Assembly (NCBI RefSeq): GCF_008642235.1
Contig: NZ_SJEV01000001.1
Location: forward strand, 2,746,400-2,810,399
Direction of reading: 5' to 3'
Source of the DNA: Planctomonas psychrotolerans
Lineage (GTDB): Bacteria; Actinomycetota; Actinomycetes; Actinomycetales; Microbacteriaceae
Length of the DNA: 64,000 bases
The stretch's first letter is position 1, and every line of letters starts with the position of its first letter. Below are positions 18,299-25,448 of the stretch, one piece after another. Both the position numbers and the translations under genes were made by a program. The notes beneath the pieces were generated by a model that was not told the origin of the DNA, did no database searches, and saw only the letters and a program-made list of their open reading frames with translations.

Positions 18299-19777
18299 TC
18301 ATGTGCGTTGCCGTGGTCGTTGATGTTGGGTTTGGATGGTGTGGATGTCGGGGTTGCGGCTGGGCATCGGAATCAACGTCTGTGTCGGGTCGATGGCCAT
18401 GGGTGGTCTGAGCCAGTAACCACCGTCGTGGCGGAGGACCTTCCAGTGGTTGTCGTGCACCAGGAGGTGGTGTCTTCGGCAGAGGAGGACCCCGTCGGCG
18501 ATGTCGGTTCTGCCGTGTTCTTTCTTCCATGAGTTGATGTGGTGGGCTTCGCACCAGGATGGTGGCCGGTCGCAGGACGGGAACCGGCATCCGCCGTCGC
18601 GCACGGCCATTCCGACGCGTTGCCTGGGGGTGAAGAACCGGCGGGCCCGTCCCACGTTGACGCACTGTCCGGTGTCGTCGAATCCGACGGCTATTGCTCC
18701 GGTGTCGCAGAGGTGCCGTTCCACCGTGCGGAAGGAGACGGGGTCGGGGTGTCCTTCGATCCGTCCGTGGCCTGCACGGTTGTGGAGGTGCGCGTCGGTG
18801 ATGATGATGCGGACGGCGGGGCGGTGGGTACCGAAGATGGTGCCGGGGTCCGCGTCGATGGCGAGGCGGATCATCTCGACCAACGCATCGGCGGCGATCT
18901 GCTCCGTCGACCGTTCATCGTTCAGGAGCGCTTCAGCGGCGGCCTTTTCTTCCGGGTCGACCATCCGCGGACCACCTCGCCGTGGGGAGAGGATTTGGTC
19001 GATGGCGCCGGCGACGATGGTGCCTTCTTCGGGTGCGAGGCGGAACTTCCCGCAGTACATGCCTGCACTGTCCCACCAGGTGCGCAGCGTCCGGTCGTCC
19101 CGGCGTTGCTTCTCGCGCCGTGCGATGCCGTCACTGTCGAGCTCATCGCGGAGGTGCCGTGCCTTCCGGAACAACTGGTCCGGACTCAACCCCGCCGCCG
19201 ACGCAATGAGCTCAGCGCACGCGGCAGTGAGTCCCGCAGCCGAGACTCCGGGGCCGACGTCACCAAGCGCCCGCTGGATCGCGTGGAAGCAGTCCGACGA
19301 CAGTGTCCCGTCCGCGAGTGCGGCGACGAAGGGTGCCTGCCACGGCGGCGCTAACGACGCGAATGGGGTCGCGGGCGCGGTCGACGCGTCATCCCCAGCA
19401 CCACCCTCTTCCGCGGCGCCCACTGTTCCTGCGGTGAGGGCATCGGCTGCTTCTGTTTCGGCGATGATCCTGCCCAGCCGGACCAACTTCACGGCTTCGG
19501 GACGGGACAGCTTGCCGATCGACTGGATCATCGCCTCCGGCGACACAAACCCTGCGCTCTGCGCCATCCCACCATGCCCCGCCTCCGGGCGGGACCGGTG
19601 TGCGATCTCTCCCGCGATGAAGGCCGAGTACCGGTCCACGCACTGGCGCAACACGGTCACCCGGTCCTGCGCACCCCGCAACTCCCCGTCCGTCAAGACC
19701 GCGACATCGGCCGCACAGTCGCCGAGGACGGCGACTGCGTCCGCTGCGGTGCGGAGTCGGGTGGAGAGGAGGTCCAT
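18299..19777 (-). CDS. DUF222 / HNH endonuclease domain protein (13E12 repeat family)
   Basis: 492-aa protein with an N-terminal helical DUF222 domain (about 1-330; GGAGAATAG-like Ala/Leu helices and a conserved RIIAETEAADALT segment) and a C-terminal HNH nuclease domain. The HNH domain carries CRFPSC, CEAHHINSW and LLCRRHHLLVH, so both the zinc cysteines and the His/Asn/His core look intact. Family members are multi-copy and often mobile in mycobacteria and Microbacteriaceae; REP13E12 elements serve as phage attachment sites. The function is unknown. ATG 19777 is chosen because a near-consensus promoter ends 7 nt before it; a TTG at 19813 would extend the protein by 12 residues across that promoter. 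It sits between a kinase and its probable regulator. Confidence 0.88.
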   Translation of the reverse strand: MDLLSTRLRTAADAVAVLGDCAADVAVLTDGELRGAQDRVTVLRQCVDRYSAFIAGEIAHRSRPEAGHGGMAQSAGFVSPEAMIQSIGKLSRPEAVKLVRLGRIIAETEAADALTAGTVGAAEEGGAGDDASTAPATPFASLAPPWQAPFVAALADGTLSSDCFHAIQRALGDVGPGVSAAGLTAACAELIASAAGLSPDQLFRKARHLRDELDSDGIARREKQRRDDRTLRTWWDSAGMYCGKFRLAPEEGTIVAGAIDQILSPRRGGPRMVDPEEKAAAEALLNDERSTEQIAADALVEMIRLAIDADPGTIFGTHRPAVRIIITDAHLHNRAGHGRIEGHPDPVSFRTVERHLCDTGAIAVGFDDTGQCVNVGRARRFFTPRQRVGMAVRDGGCRFPSCDRPPSWCEAHHINSWKKEHGRTDIADGVLLCRRHHLLVHDNHWKVLRHDGGYWLRPPMAIDPTQTLIPMPSRNPDIHTIQTQHQRPRQRT

Positions 19778-19784
19778 ACCACCT

Positions 19785-19813
19785 ATTATCCCAGCATCGA
19801 ACACGTGTCTCAA
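19785..19813 (-). promoter_or_regulatory. Near-consensus leaderless promoter of the DUF222/HNH gene
   Basis: On the minus strand: -35 TTGAGA (19808-19813), 17-bp spacer, -10 GATAAT (19785-19790), then 7 nt to ATG 19777. Five of six bases match the consensus in each box. Transcription would start at the ATG. Confidence 0.7.
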
Positions 19814-19875
19814 GAGGTGGGGCGCGAGAATGGGGATAAATTCTTGTCCACAGGTAAGTGGTGGGTGACGCGTGA

Positions 19876-20221
19876 CCCTTCGACAAGCCCAGGGACCGTC
19901 GGGGTTGCGTCCCTTCGACAGGCTCAGGGACCGTGACGGGGTGCGTCCCTTCGACGGGCTCAGGGTCCGTATGGTGCGTCTCTTCGACGGGCTAGGAACC
20001 GTGAGGGGTTGCGTCCCTTCGACAGGCTGAGGGACCGTGCCGGCTTGCGTCTTTCGACAGGCTCAGGGACCGTGTCGGCTTGCGTCCCTTCGATGGGCTT
20101 AGGGACCGTTAGTGGTTATGTCTCTTCGACGGGTACAGGGGCCGTGAGGGGTTGTGTCCCTTCGACAGGTTCAGGGACGGTGGGGGCTTGTCCCTTCGAC
20201 GGGCACAGGGACCGGGGGTGG
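19876..20221. repeat. Degenerate array of ten ~35-bp units of the TTCGAC...CAGGGACC family
   Basis: Ten units begin near 19876, 19911, 19947, 19980, 20015, 20051, 20086, 20122, 20158 and 20192. Spacings are 33-36 bp. Each holds a variant of TTCGACRGGCTCAGGGAC followed by CGT and a G/T-rich linker ending GCGT. All copies point the same way. Divergence between copies is substantial. No gene is present from 19814 to 20277. The array ends about 55 bp before the response-regulator start. Confidence 0.92.
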
Positions 20222-20265
20222 CATCCCTTCGCGCCCCGAGGGATCGACACCCACGCGACCCGCCC

Positions 20266-20271
20266 TAGTGT
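20266..20271 (+). promoter_or_regulatory. -10 box (TAGTGT) of the response regulator gene
   Basis: TAGTGT, 6 nt, then ATG 20278. It gives the regulator its own leaderless start immediately downstream of the repeat array. Confidence 0.4.
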
Positions 20272-20277
20272 GGTCGC

Positions 20278-20946
20278 ATGACCGCCGTGCGCAGCCCCGA
20301 CCACCGCCTCCGCCTCGTACTGGCCGACGACTCGGTGCTCCTGCGCGAGGGGCTCGTCCGCCTCTTCGACGAAGCGGGGTTCGACACCGTCGCGGCATAC
20401 GGTGATGCGGAATCGCTCCTCGCGGACATCGACACGCACGCACCGGACCTCGCCGTGCTCGACGTGCGCATGCCGCCCACCTTCCGCGACGAGGGCGTGC
20501 GCGCCGCCATCGAACTGCGCCGGCGGATGCCGCGCCTCGGCATCCTGCTGCTCAGCCAGTACGTGGAGGGCACCTACGCACAAGAACTGCTGTCGGTCGG
20601 CACCGGCGGGATGGGCTACCTGCTGAAAGACCGCGTGTCGTCGCTCGATGAGCTCAAGGACGCGGTGAACCGCATCGCGGATGGCGGCACGGTGCTCGAC
20701 CCGCAGGTGGTGAGTCAGCTGCTCGGCCTGCGGAACGATCCGCTCACCTCGCTGACGCCCCGCGAGCGGGAAGTCCTCGGCCTGATGGCCGAGGGACGCA
20801 CCAACGCCGGCATCGCTTCACGGCTGTACATCGGCGTCGGTGCCGTGGAGAAGCACGTGACGTCGATCTTCCAGAAGCTCGCGCTCGAAGACTCCGGCTC
20901 GGATCACCGTCGTGTGCTCGCGGTGCTCACCTGGCTGCAGCGATAA
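20278..20946 (+). CDS. NarL/FixJ-family response regulator
   Basis: 222-aa cytosolic transcription factor. The receiver domain (about 10-130) has the acidic pair in LADDSVLLREGL, phospho-acceptor Asp62 (AVLDVRMPP), the conserved Ser/Thr region LLLSQYVEG and the Lys in YLLKDRV. A LuxR-type helix-turn-helix occupies about 155-210 (LTPREREVLGLMAEGRTNAGIA, VGAVEKHVTSIFQKL). The family is phosphorylated by HisKA_3 kinases such as the one at 16803. Gene order in related actinobacteria usually has the kinase directly upstream, so the 2-kb gap with the DUF222 gene and repeat array is unusual. The leaderless -10 suggests it no longer depends on the kinase promoter. Confidence 0.94.
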   Translation: MTAVRSPDHRLRLVLADDSVLLREGLVRLFDEAGFDTVAAYGDAESLLADIDTHAPDLAVLDVRMPPTFRDEGVRAAIELRRRMPRLGILLLSQYVEGTYAQELLSVGTGGMGYLLKDRVSSLDELKDAVNRIADGGTVLDPQVVSQLLGLRNDPLTSLTPREREVLGLMAEGRTNAGIASRLYIGVGAVEKHVTSIFQKLALEDSGSDHRRVLAVLTWLQR

Positions 20947-21378
20947 CGGGACGTGCACACGTCAACGGCACTGCTCGTGCAGCGCACTCATGCGCGCCCC
21001 GCGCACTCATGCGCGCCATGCGCGCTCTGCGCACCATGCACGCCCGCCACCGCACGACGACGCAGCCGGCCTCCTCAGGGACTGCGCACACCTCAGGCAG
21101 CGCGCCATGCGGGATAGCACGCACACGCACTGCATTCTGCGCCTCCACTCCGCTCAGGACAGCCGTGCATGCTGCACCTGCAGTCGTGGCCCAGCGCAAC
21201 CGCGCACGCAACGCCTAGGCTTGTGGCGCAGCTCAGCCTTGCGCGCAGCGCCGATCATGGATGTGCGGCGCACTCCGCGCACACGCGTGCACGACGCTCA
21301 TACGCATCGCATGCCCTGCGGGGCGCGCCACCCGTTTCCCGCGTGCTGCCGCCGATCCCCCTCGACCCCCGCGAATCG
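20947..21378. other. 432-bp low-complexity spacer (GCGCACTCATGC-rich), no supported gene
   Basis: Dominated by short words such as TGCGCGC, CACTCATGC and GCGCA repeated irregularly from 20970 to 21060, then CAC/GCA-rich DNA. The open frames here (for example plus strand to 21445) give Cys/His/Arg-rich, non-protein-like translations. It may be degraded sequence or a structured 3' region. Confidence 0.5.
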
Positions 21379-22104
21379 CTACGCCGCGTCCCCGTCCGCA
21401 CCCGCCAGGCGAGCAGCGCCCGGTGCCGGGAACCGCGGCTCGTAGGTTCTCCACAGGTTCTGGAAGTGCCGGGCGCCGAGCAGAACGGACACAGTGCAAT
21501 ACACGAGTCCGCACGCCACCCCGACGACGGTCATGAGCCACGCCTCGCCTCCGCTCGTCGCGGTGATGGCGGCGGCGAGGAGGCCGAGGAGTGCCGAGTT
21601 GATCGCGGTGACGAACACCATGCTGCTCCCGCTCACCTGGCTCGCATCGCTGCGCGCACCGAGGAAGTAATAGGTCTGCGCCATCCCCACCGCGTCGTCA
21701 TGCGCGGAGGTCATGAGGTACGGCTCGATCCCGGGATCGAGGCGCACGTACGCGGCACGGAGGCGATTCATGGCGAGCACGTACATGAGGTCCTCCATCC
21801 CCACGTTGAAGACCCGCACCTGGGTGAGCACACCCACGAGGCTCGCGAAACCGAGAACCGCGGCTGCGAACGCCGCGAATGTCTCCGAGAACCCGGTGGC
21901 CTGACCCACGATGCCCAGGCTCAACAGCCCGGCCGATACCACGGTGAGCAGCATCGCGATGCGCAGGAGCACCTCGCTCTGCGTCGTGCTCCGCGACGCG
22001 AGCAGACTCCAGTGCTCGGTGGCGAGCAACTGCGCCCGGTACGGCGGAACTGCGGGATCCGGCGCGTCGCCCGACTCCTCCGGATCCACCGGGATTTCGG
22101 TCAT
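21379..22104 (-). CDS. Four-TM integral membrane protein of unknown function
   Basis: 241-aa predicted inner-membrane protein. A soluble N-terminus (about 1-45, acidic, with YRAQLLATEHWSLLASRS) precedes TM helices at about 46-68 (LLRIAMLLTVVSAGLLSLGIV), 75-97, 160-182 (VFVTAINSALLGLLAAAI) and 189-211 (LMTVVGVACGLVYCTVSVLL). Between TM2 and TM3 lies a cytosolic or external stretch with MYVLAMNRLRAAYVRLDPGIEPYLMTSAHDD. This topology, two hairpins split by an alpha-helical segment of about 60 aa, resembles SLATT-like or DUF-type membrane proteins, but no family is claimed. ATG 22104 is the first Met with sensible context. Both flanks are about 430-bp low-complexity spacers, so it looks like an isolated accessory gene. 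Confidence 0.78.
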   Translation of the reverse strand: MTEIPVDPEESGDAPDPAVPPYRAQLLATEHWSLLASRSTTQSEVLLRIAMLLTVVSAGLLSLGIVGQATGFSETFAAFAAAVLGFASLVGVLTQVRVFNVGMEDLMYVLAMNRLRAAYVRLDPGIEPYLMTSAHDDAVGMAQTYYFLGARSDASQVSGSSMVFVTAINSALLGLLAAAITATSGGEAWLMTVVGVACGLVYCTVSVLLGARHFQNLWRTYEPRFPAPGAARLAGADGDAA

Positions 22105-22536
22105 GCACCATTGTGGCGCTGACCGGTCGCGCGCTCCAGTGCCGGTTCGACCCGCACCAGGGGAGCAGGATGTCGAACGGCATAGCGTCGAATTCTGTCG
22201 CTTCCGCAGTCGATGGTTCCGGCGCGTGCAACTACCGACCAACCCGCGCGATCGTGGTGGGCCGCCCGCAGCACCCCGACACCCGCACCGTCGCCGTCGC
22301 ATCCGGCCCGCAGCCACAGCGCTTCCGCCGCCCGCAGCGCCGCCCACAGCGCAGCACCGCCCACAGCGCTCCCACCGCCCGCAGCGCAGCACAGCCCACA
22401 ACACTCCCGCCGCCCACAGCGCAGCACCGCCCACCGCACCCGCGGAACATGACGCCGTGTGTCGCCCCGCCGCCGGTGCCTCGCGCCCCTTCACTAGGGT
22501 CGAGCGAACGCCACGTCCGCCACACGAAGGATCCCC
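22105..22536. repeat. 432-bp spacer with CCGCCCACAGCGCAGCA repeats
   Basis: From about 22315 to 22445 the DNA is an irregular tandem of CCGCCCACAGCGCAGCA and CCGCAGCGC words. One stretch of about 26 bp at 22340 recurs near 22408 (period about 70). No gene is supported. TAGGGT at 22495-22500 could be a -10 for the downstream aminotransferase gene. Confidence 0.65.
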
Positions 22537-23775
22537 GTGACCCGATCCCGTTTCGATGAGATCACCCGCGAGCAGCTCAGCCGCGCGGGCAGTCGCAAGT
22601 GGAGCCTGTATCCCGACACGATCGGCGCCTGGGTCGCCGAGATGGACTTCGGAACGGCCCCCGCCGTGAAAGAGGCACTGCATCGCGCGGTCGACGACTG
22701 CGACCTCGGCTACCTGGCCCCCGCCACCACGCGCCGGATGGCCGAGGCTGCCGCCGCCTGGCTGAAGCACGACAGCGGATGGGATATCGGCGCCGACAAC
22801 ATCCACCCGGTGTCCGACGTGATGGCGGCGCTCGACGTGGCGGTCACCAAGTACACACCGGCAGGCTCCGGCGTGATCGTTCCGACCCCCGCGTACATGC
22901 CCTTCCTCAGCTTCCTGCCCACCCTCGGCAGGGAGGTCTTCGAGGTTCCCGGCGTACTCACCGGCGGCCGCTGGTCGCACGACCTGGCCGGCATCGACGC
23001 CGCCTTCGCGGCGGGCGCCCGTCTCCTCGTCCTGTGCAACCCGCACAACCCCACCGGCTCGGCGATCCGTCGGGACGAGCTGGAGGCGATCGCGGCGATC
23101 GTTCACCGTCACAACGGCCGGGTGTTCGCGGACGAAATCCATTCGCCGTTGCGCTACGACGGTGTGCCGCACGTGCCCTACGCCTCCCTCTCCGAGGTGA
23201 CCGCCCGGCACACCCTCACGGCCACCTCGGCGTCGAAGGCGTGGAATCTACCCGGGCTCAAGACGGCGCAGTTGATCACCTCGAACCCCGCCGACGAGGA
23301 GCTGTACCAGACGTTCGGGTTCGCCGTGCTGCACGGCGCGTCCACGCCCGGAGTCCTCGCGGCGACGGCCGCGTACTCGGAGGGGCGGGAGTGGCTCGCG
23401 GAGGTGCTGGACTATCTCGACGGCAATCGTCGCCTGCTCGAGCGACTGCTCGGCGAGCACCTGCCCGAGGTGCGCTTCCACCGTCCCGAGGCCACCTACA
23501 TCGCCTGGCTCGACTGCTCGGCCCTCGACATCGACGGCTGCGTCGCCGACTTCTTCCGCACCGAAGCGGGGGTGACCATGACCGACGGCACGCTGTGCGG
23601 CGACGGGTTCGCGAAGCACGTACGACTGATCTTCGCCATGCCGAGACCCATCCTCGAGGAGACGATCCTGCGCATGGCCGACGCGGTGCGCCGCCGACCA
23701 CGGGATCGACGCAACCTGGCCAGCGGATTCGTGGCGAACACGGTGCAGCACCGACGAGGGGACGAGGAAGCATGA
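22537..23775 (+). CDS. MalY/PatB-type PLP-dependent aminotransferase / cystathionine beta-lyase
   Basis: 412-aa fold-type I PLP enzyme. It has the MalY/PatB hallmarks WVAEMDFGTAPAVKEAL at the N-terminus, NPHNPTGSAIRRDEL, the active Lys234 in TSASKAWNLPGLK, and the late TYIAWLDCSALDIDG. Members cleave cystathionine to homocysteine, pyruvate and ammonia, and some are regulatory. The GTG start (22537) and its ATGA overlap with the following O-acetylhomoserine-sulfhydrylase-like gene indicate a coupled pair for sulfur amino-acid metabolism: one enzyme makes, the other breaks, C-S bonds. The C-terminal 25 residues (Arg-rich) are less typical. A true aminotransferase activity cannot be excluded. 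Confidence 0.92.
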   Translation: MTRSRFDEITREQLSRAGSRKWSLYPDTIGAWVAEMDFGTAPAVKEALHRAVDDCDLGYLAPATTRRMAEAAAAWLKHDSGWDIGADNIHPVSDVMAALDVAVTKYTPAGSGVIVPTPAYMPFLSFLPTLGREVFEVPGVLTGGRWSHDLAGIDAAFAAGARLLVLCNPHNPTGSAIRRDELEAIAAIVHRHNGRVFADEIHSPLRYDGVPHVPYASLSEVTARHTLTATSASKAWNLPGLKTAQLITSNPADEELYQTFGFAVLHGASTPGVLAATAAYSEGREWLAEVLDYLDGNRRLLERLLGEHLPEVRFHRPEATYIAWLDCSALDIDGCVADFFRTEAGVTMTDGTLCGDGFAKHVRLIFAMPRPILEETILRMADAVRRRPRDRRNLASGFVANTVQHRRGDEEA

Positions 23776-25106
23776 CCGCAGAATCCACGACGGACACGGA
23801 AACGAGCGTGTGTCGCCCGGAGTACGACTGGGACGGCTACGGATTCGACACCCGGCAAGTGCACGCGGGGGAGTACGAGGACCTCACGAGCGGGGCCCGC
23901 ATCGCCCCCATCGCGATGACCGCCGGATACCGCTTCGACTCGTTCGACGACGCGTCATCGCGGTTCTCGGGCGAGAGCGACGGCCTCATCTATTCGCGCC
24001 AGCGCAATCCGTCCGGTGCGGTGGCCGAACGCCGCATCGCCTCCCTGGAGGGTGGCACCGAAGCGATCGTGGTGGCATCCGGGCAGGCGGCGATCACCGC
24101 GGCGCTGCTTTCGATCGCCCAGGCGGGGGAGCGGATCGTCTCGACCGCCAGCATCTACAGCGGCACTCGCATCCTCTTCGGCCGCAGCTTCCGCCGCTTC
24201 GGCGTGAGCGTGGACTACGTGTGGGACGAGTTCGACGATGACGAGTGGGACCGCGTCATCACCCCGGACACGAAAGCCATCTTCAGCGAGACCATCCCCA
24301 ATCCGAAGAACGACATCGTCGACATCGATCGCGTGGCCGCCGTCGCCCGGCGGCACGGTATCCCTTTCGTGGTCGACAACACCATCGCGTCGCCGTACCT
24401 CATCCGTCCGTTCGAACACGGTGTGGATGTGGTGGTGCACTCGTCGACCAAGTTCCTGAGCGGACACGGCGCGGCGATCTCCGGCGCCATCGTGGACGGG
24501 GGGAGCTTCGACTGGGCGGGGTCGTCGCGCTCCTACCCGTTGATCACTCAACCGGTCGGACCGGGCAGACCGTCGATCGCCGACCGATTCCCCACCACCG
24601 CGTACGCCCGCGCCACCCGCGAAGCCGTCGTGAACGACATCGGGCCGGCGCTGTCGCCCTTCAACTCCTTCCTGCTGCACCAGGGCATCGAAACGCTGTC
24701 GCTGCGCATGGAACGACACCTCGACAACTCGGTCGCCGTCGCCCGGTTCCTGGCCGACCACCCCGGCGTGGAGAGCGTGGACTACGCGGGACTACCCGGA
24801 AATCCGGCGTACGACCTCGCTCAGCGGCTTTACGGCGGACGCTCCGGATCGGTGTTCTCCGTCACCGTGCGGGGCGGGGAAGACGGCGCGCGCCGCTTCC
24901 TCGACGGGCTGCGGGTGATCAGCCGCATGACCAACATCGGCGACACCCGATCGATGGCGCTCCATCCGGCCACCACGACCCACACGTCATTCGATGCCGA
25001 CCTGCGCGAACGACTCGGCATCACCCCCGGGCTCATCCGTCTGTCGATCGGCATCGAGGACATCGCCGACCTGACGGCCGACCTCGACGCGGCGCTGTGC
25101 CGCTGA
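23772..25106 (+). CDS. Cys/Met metabolism PLP enzyme (O-acetylhomoserine sulfhydrylase type)
   Basis: 444-aa PLP enzyme of the trans-sulfuration family. FDTRQVHAGEYEDLTSGARIAPIAMTAGYRFDS at the start, YSRQRNPSGAVAERRIASLEGG, ETIPNPKNDIVDI, and the PLP-binding Lys227 in SSTKFLSGHG define it. The length and the HAGE/TSGARIAPI opening match O-acetylhomoserine aminocarboxypropyltransferase, which makes homocysteine or methionine from O-acetylhomoserine and sulfide or methanethiol. SIGIEDIADLTADLDAAL at the end is canonical. ATG 23772 overlaps the upstream stop (ATGA). Cystathionine gamma-synthase is the main alternative. A riboswitch was not seen upstream. Confidence 0.93.
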   Translation: MTAESTTDTETSVCRPEYDWDGYGFDTRQVHAGEYEDLTSGARIAPIAMTAGYRFDSFDDASSRFSGESDGLIYSRQRNPSGAVAERRIASLEGGTEAIVVASGQAAITAALLSIAQAGERIVSTASIYSGTRILFGRSFRRFGVSVDYVWDEFDDDEWDRVITPDTKAIFSETIPNPKNDIVDIDRVAAVARRHGIPFVVDNTIASPYLIRPFEHGVDVVVHSSTKFLSGHGAAISGAIVDGGSFDWAGSSRSYPLITQPVGPGRPSIADRFPTTAYARATREAVVNDIGPALSPFNSFLLHQGIETLSLRMERHLDNSVAVARFLADHPGVESVDYAGLPGNPAYDLAQRLYGGRSGSVFSVTVRGGEDGARRFLDGLRVISRMTNIGDTRSMALHPATTTHTSFDADLRERLGITPGLIRLSIGIEDIADLTADLDAALCR

Positions 25107-25448
25107 CCGGTGCTGCGCCGAAACCGGCGCTGGGGCGAGGCGCCGTCCGTCGAGTCGCCGTCCGTCGGGTCGCCGCCCGTCGACGTGGCGACGTGTTCGG
25201 CCGATGTTCGCGTCCCGTTCACCCGCAGAAGGCCCCGAGTGTGCCCGTAGTGGCGTCCACCGCACGGCATTTCGTCACGTTTCGGAAAAGGTCCGAGGTT
25301 TCCGCCACGGAGCCGTTCCCGACGGATACGATCAACCATCGGCTACCCAGGCCGAGACGGCACCACGGACGCGTCGCACCCACGACGCACGGGAGCGTCG
25401 CACCCACGACGCCGAGCCCCGAGTTGCCGTCAACGGAAGGATCCACCC
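25107..25448 (+). promoter_or_regulatory. 342-bp spacer with twin hairpins in the leader of the CWB2 protein gene
   Basis: No gene is supported. A TACGAT box at 25327-25332 is the best -10 candidate. Between it and the GTG at 25449 the hairpin GCGTCG-CACCCA-CGACGC occurs twice, identical, at 25371-25388 and 25395-25412. A CCGTCSGGTCGCC-like triplet lies near 25148-25185. Confidence 0.5.

Noticed and set aside
14937-18665. 1242-codon minus-strand open frame
   Set aside because: High-GC antisense shadow of the amidohydrolase and kinase genes; Arg/His/Gly/Pro-rich with no protein-like pattern.
18299-19813. TTG start for the DUF222/HNH gene at 19813
   Set aside because: The extra 36 nt hold the -35 and -10 elements of a near-consensus promoter, so ATG 19777 is preferred.
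19876-20221. CRISPR-like array
   Set aside because: The conserved core is diverged from unit to unit, linkers are only about 11 nt and similar to each other, and there are no cas genes. It is a degenerate tandem repeat.
20912-21445. 177-codon Cys/His-rich plus-strand frame
   Set aside because: Made of low-complexity DNA, overlaps the end of the response regulator and the membrane gene, no ribosome site.
21379-23211. 610-codon reading of the membrane-protein gene
   Set aside because: Upstream codons run over low-complexity spacer and the divergent PLP gene; ATG 22104 is the sensible start.
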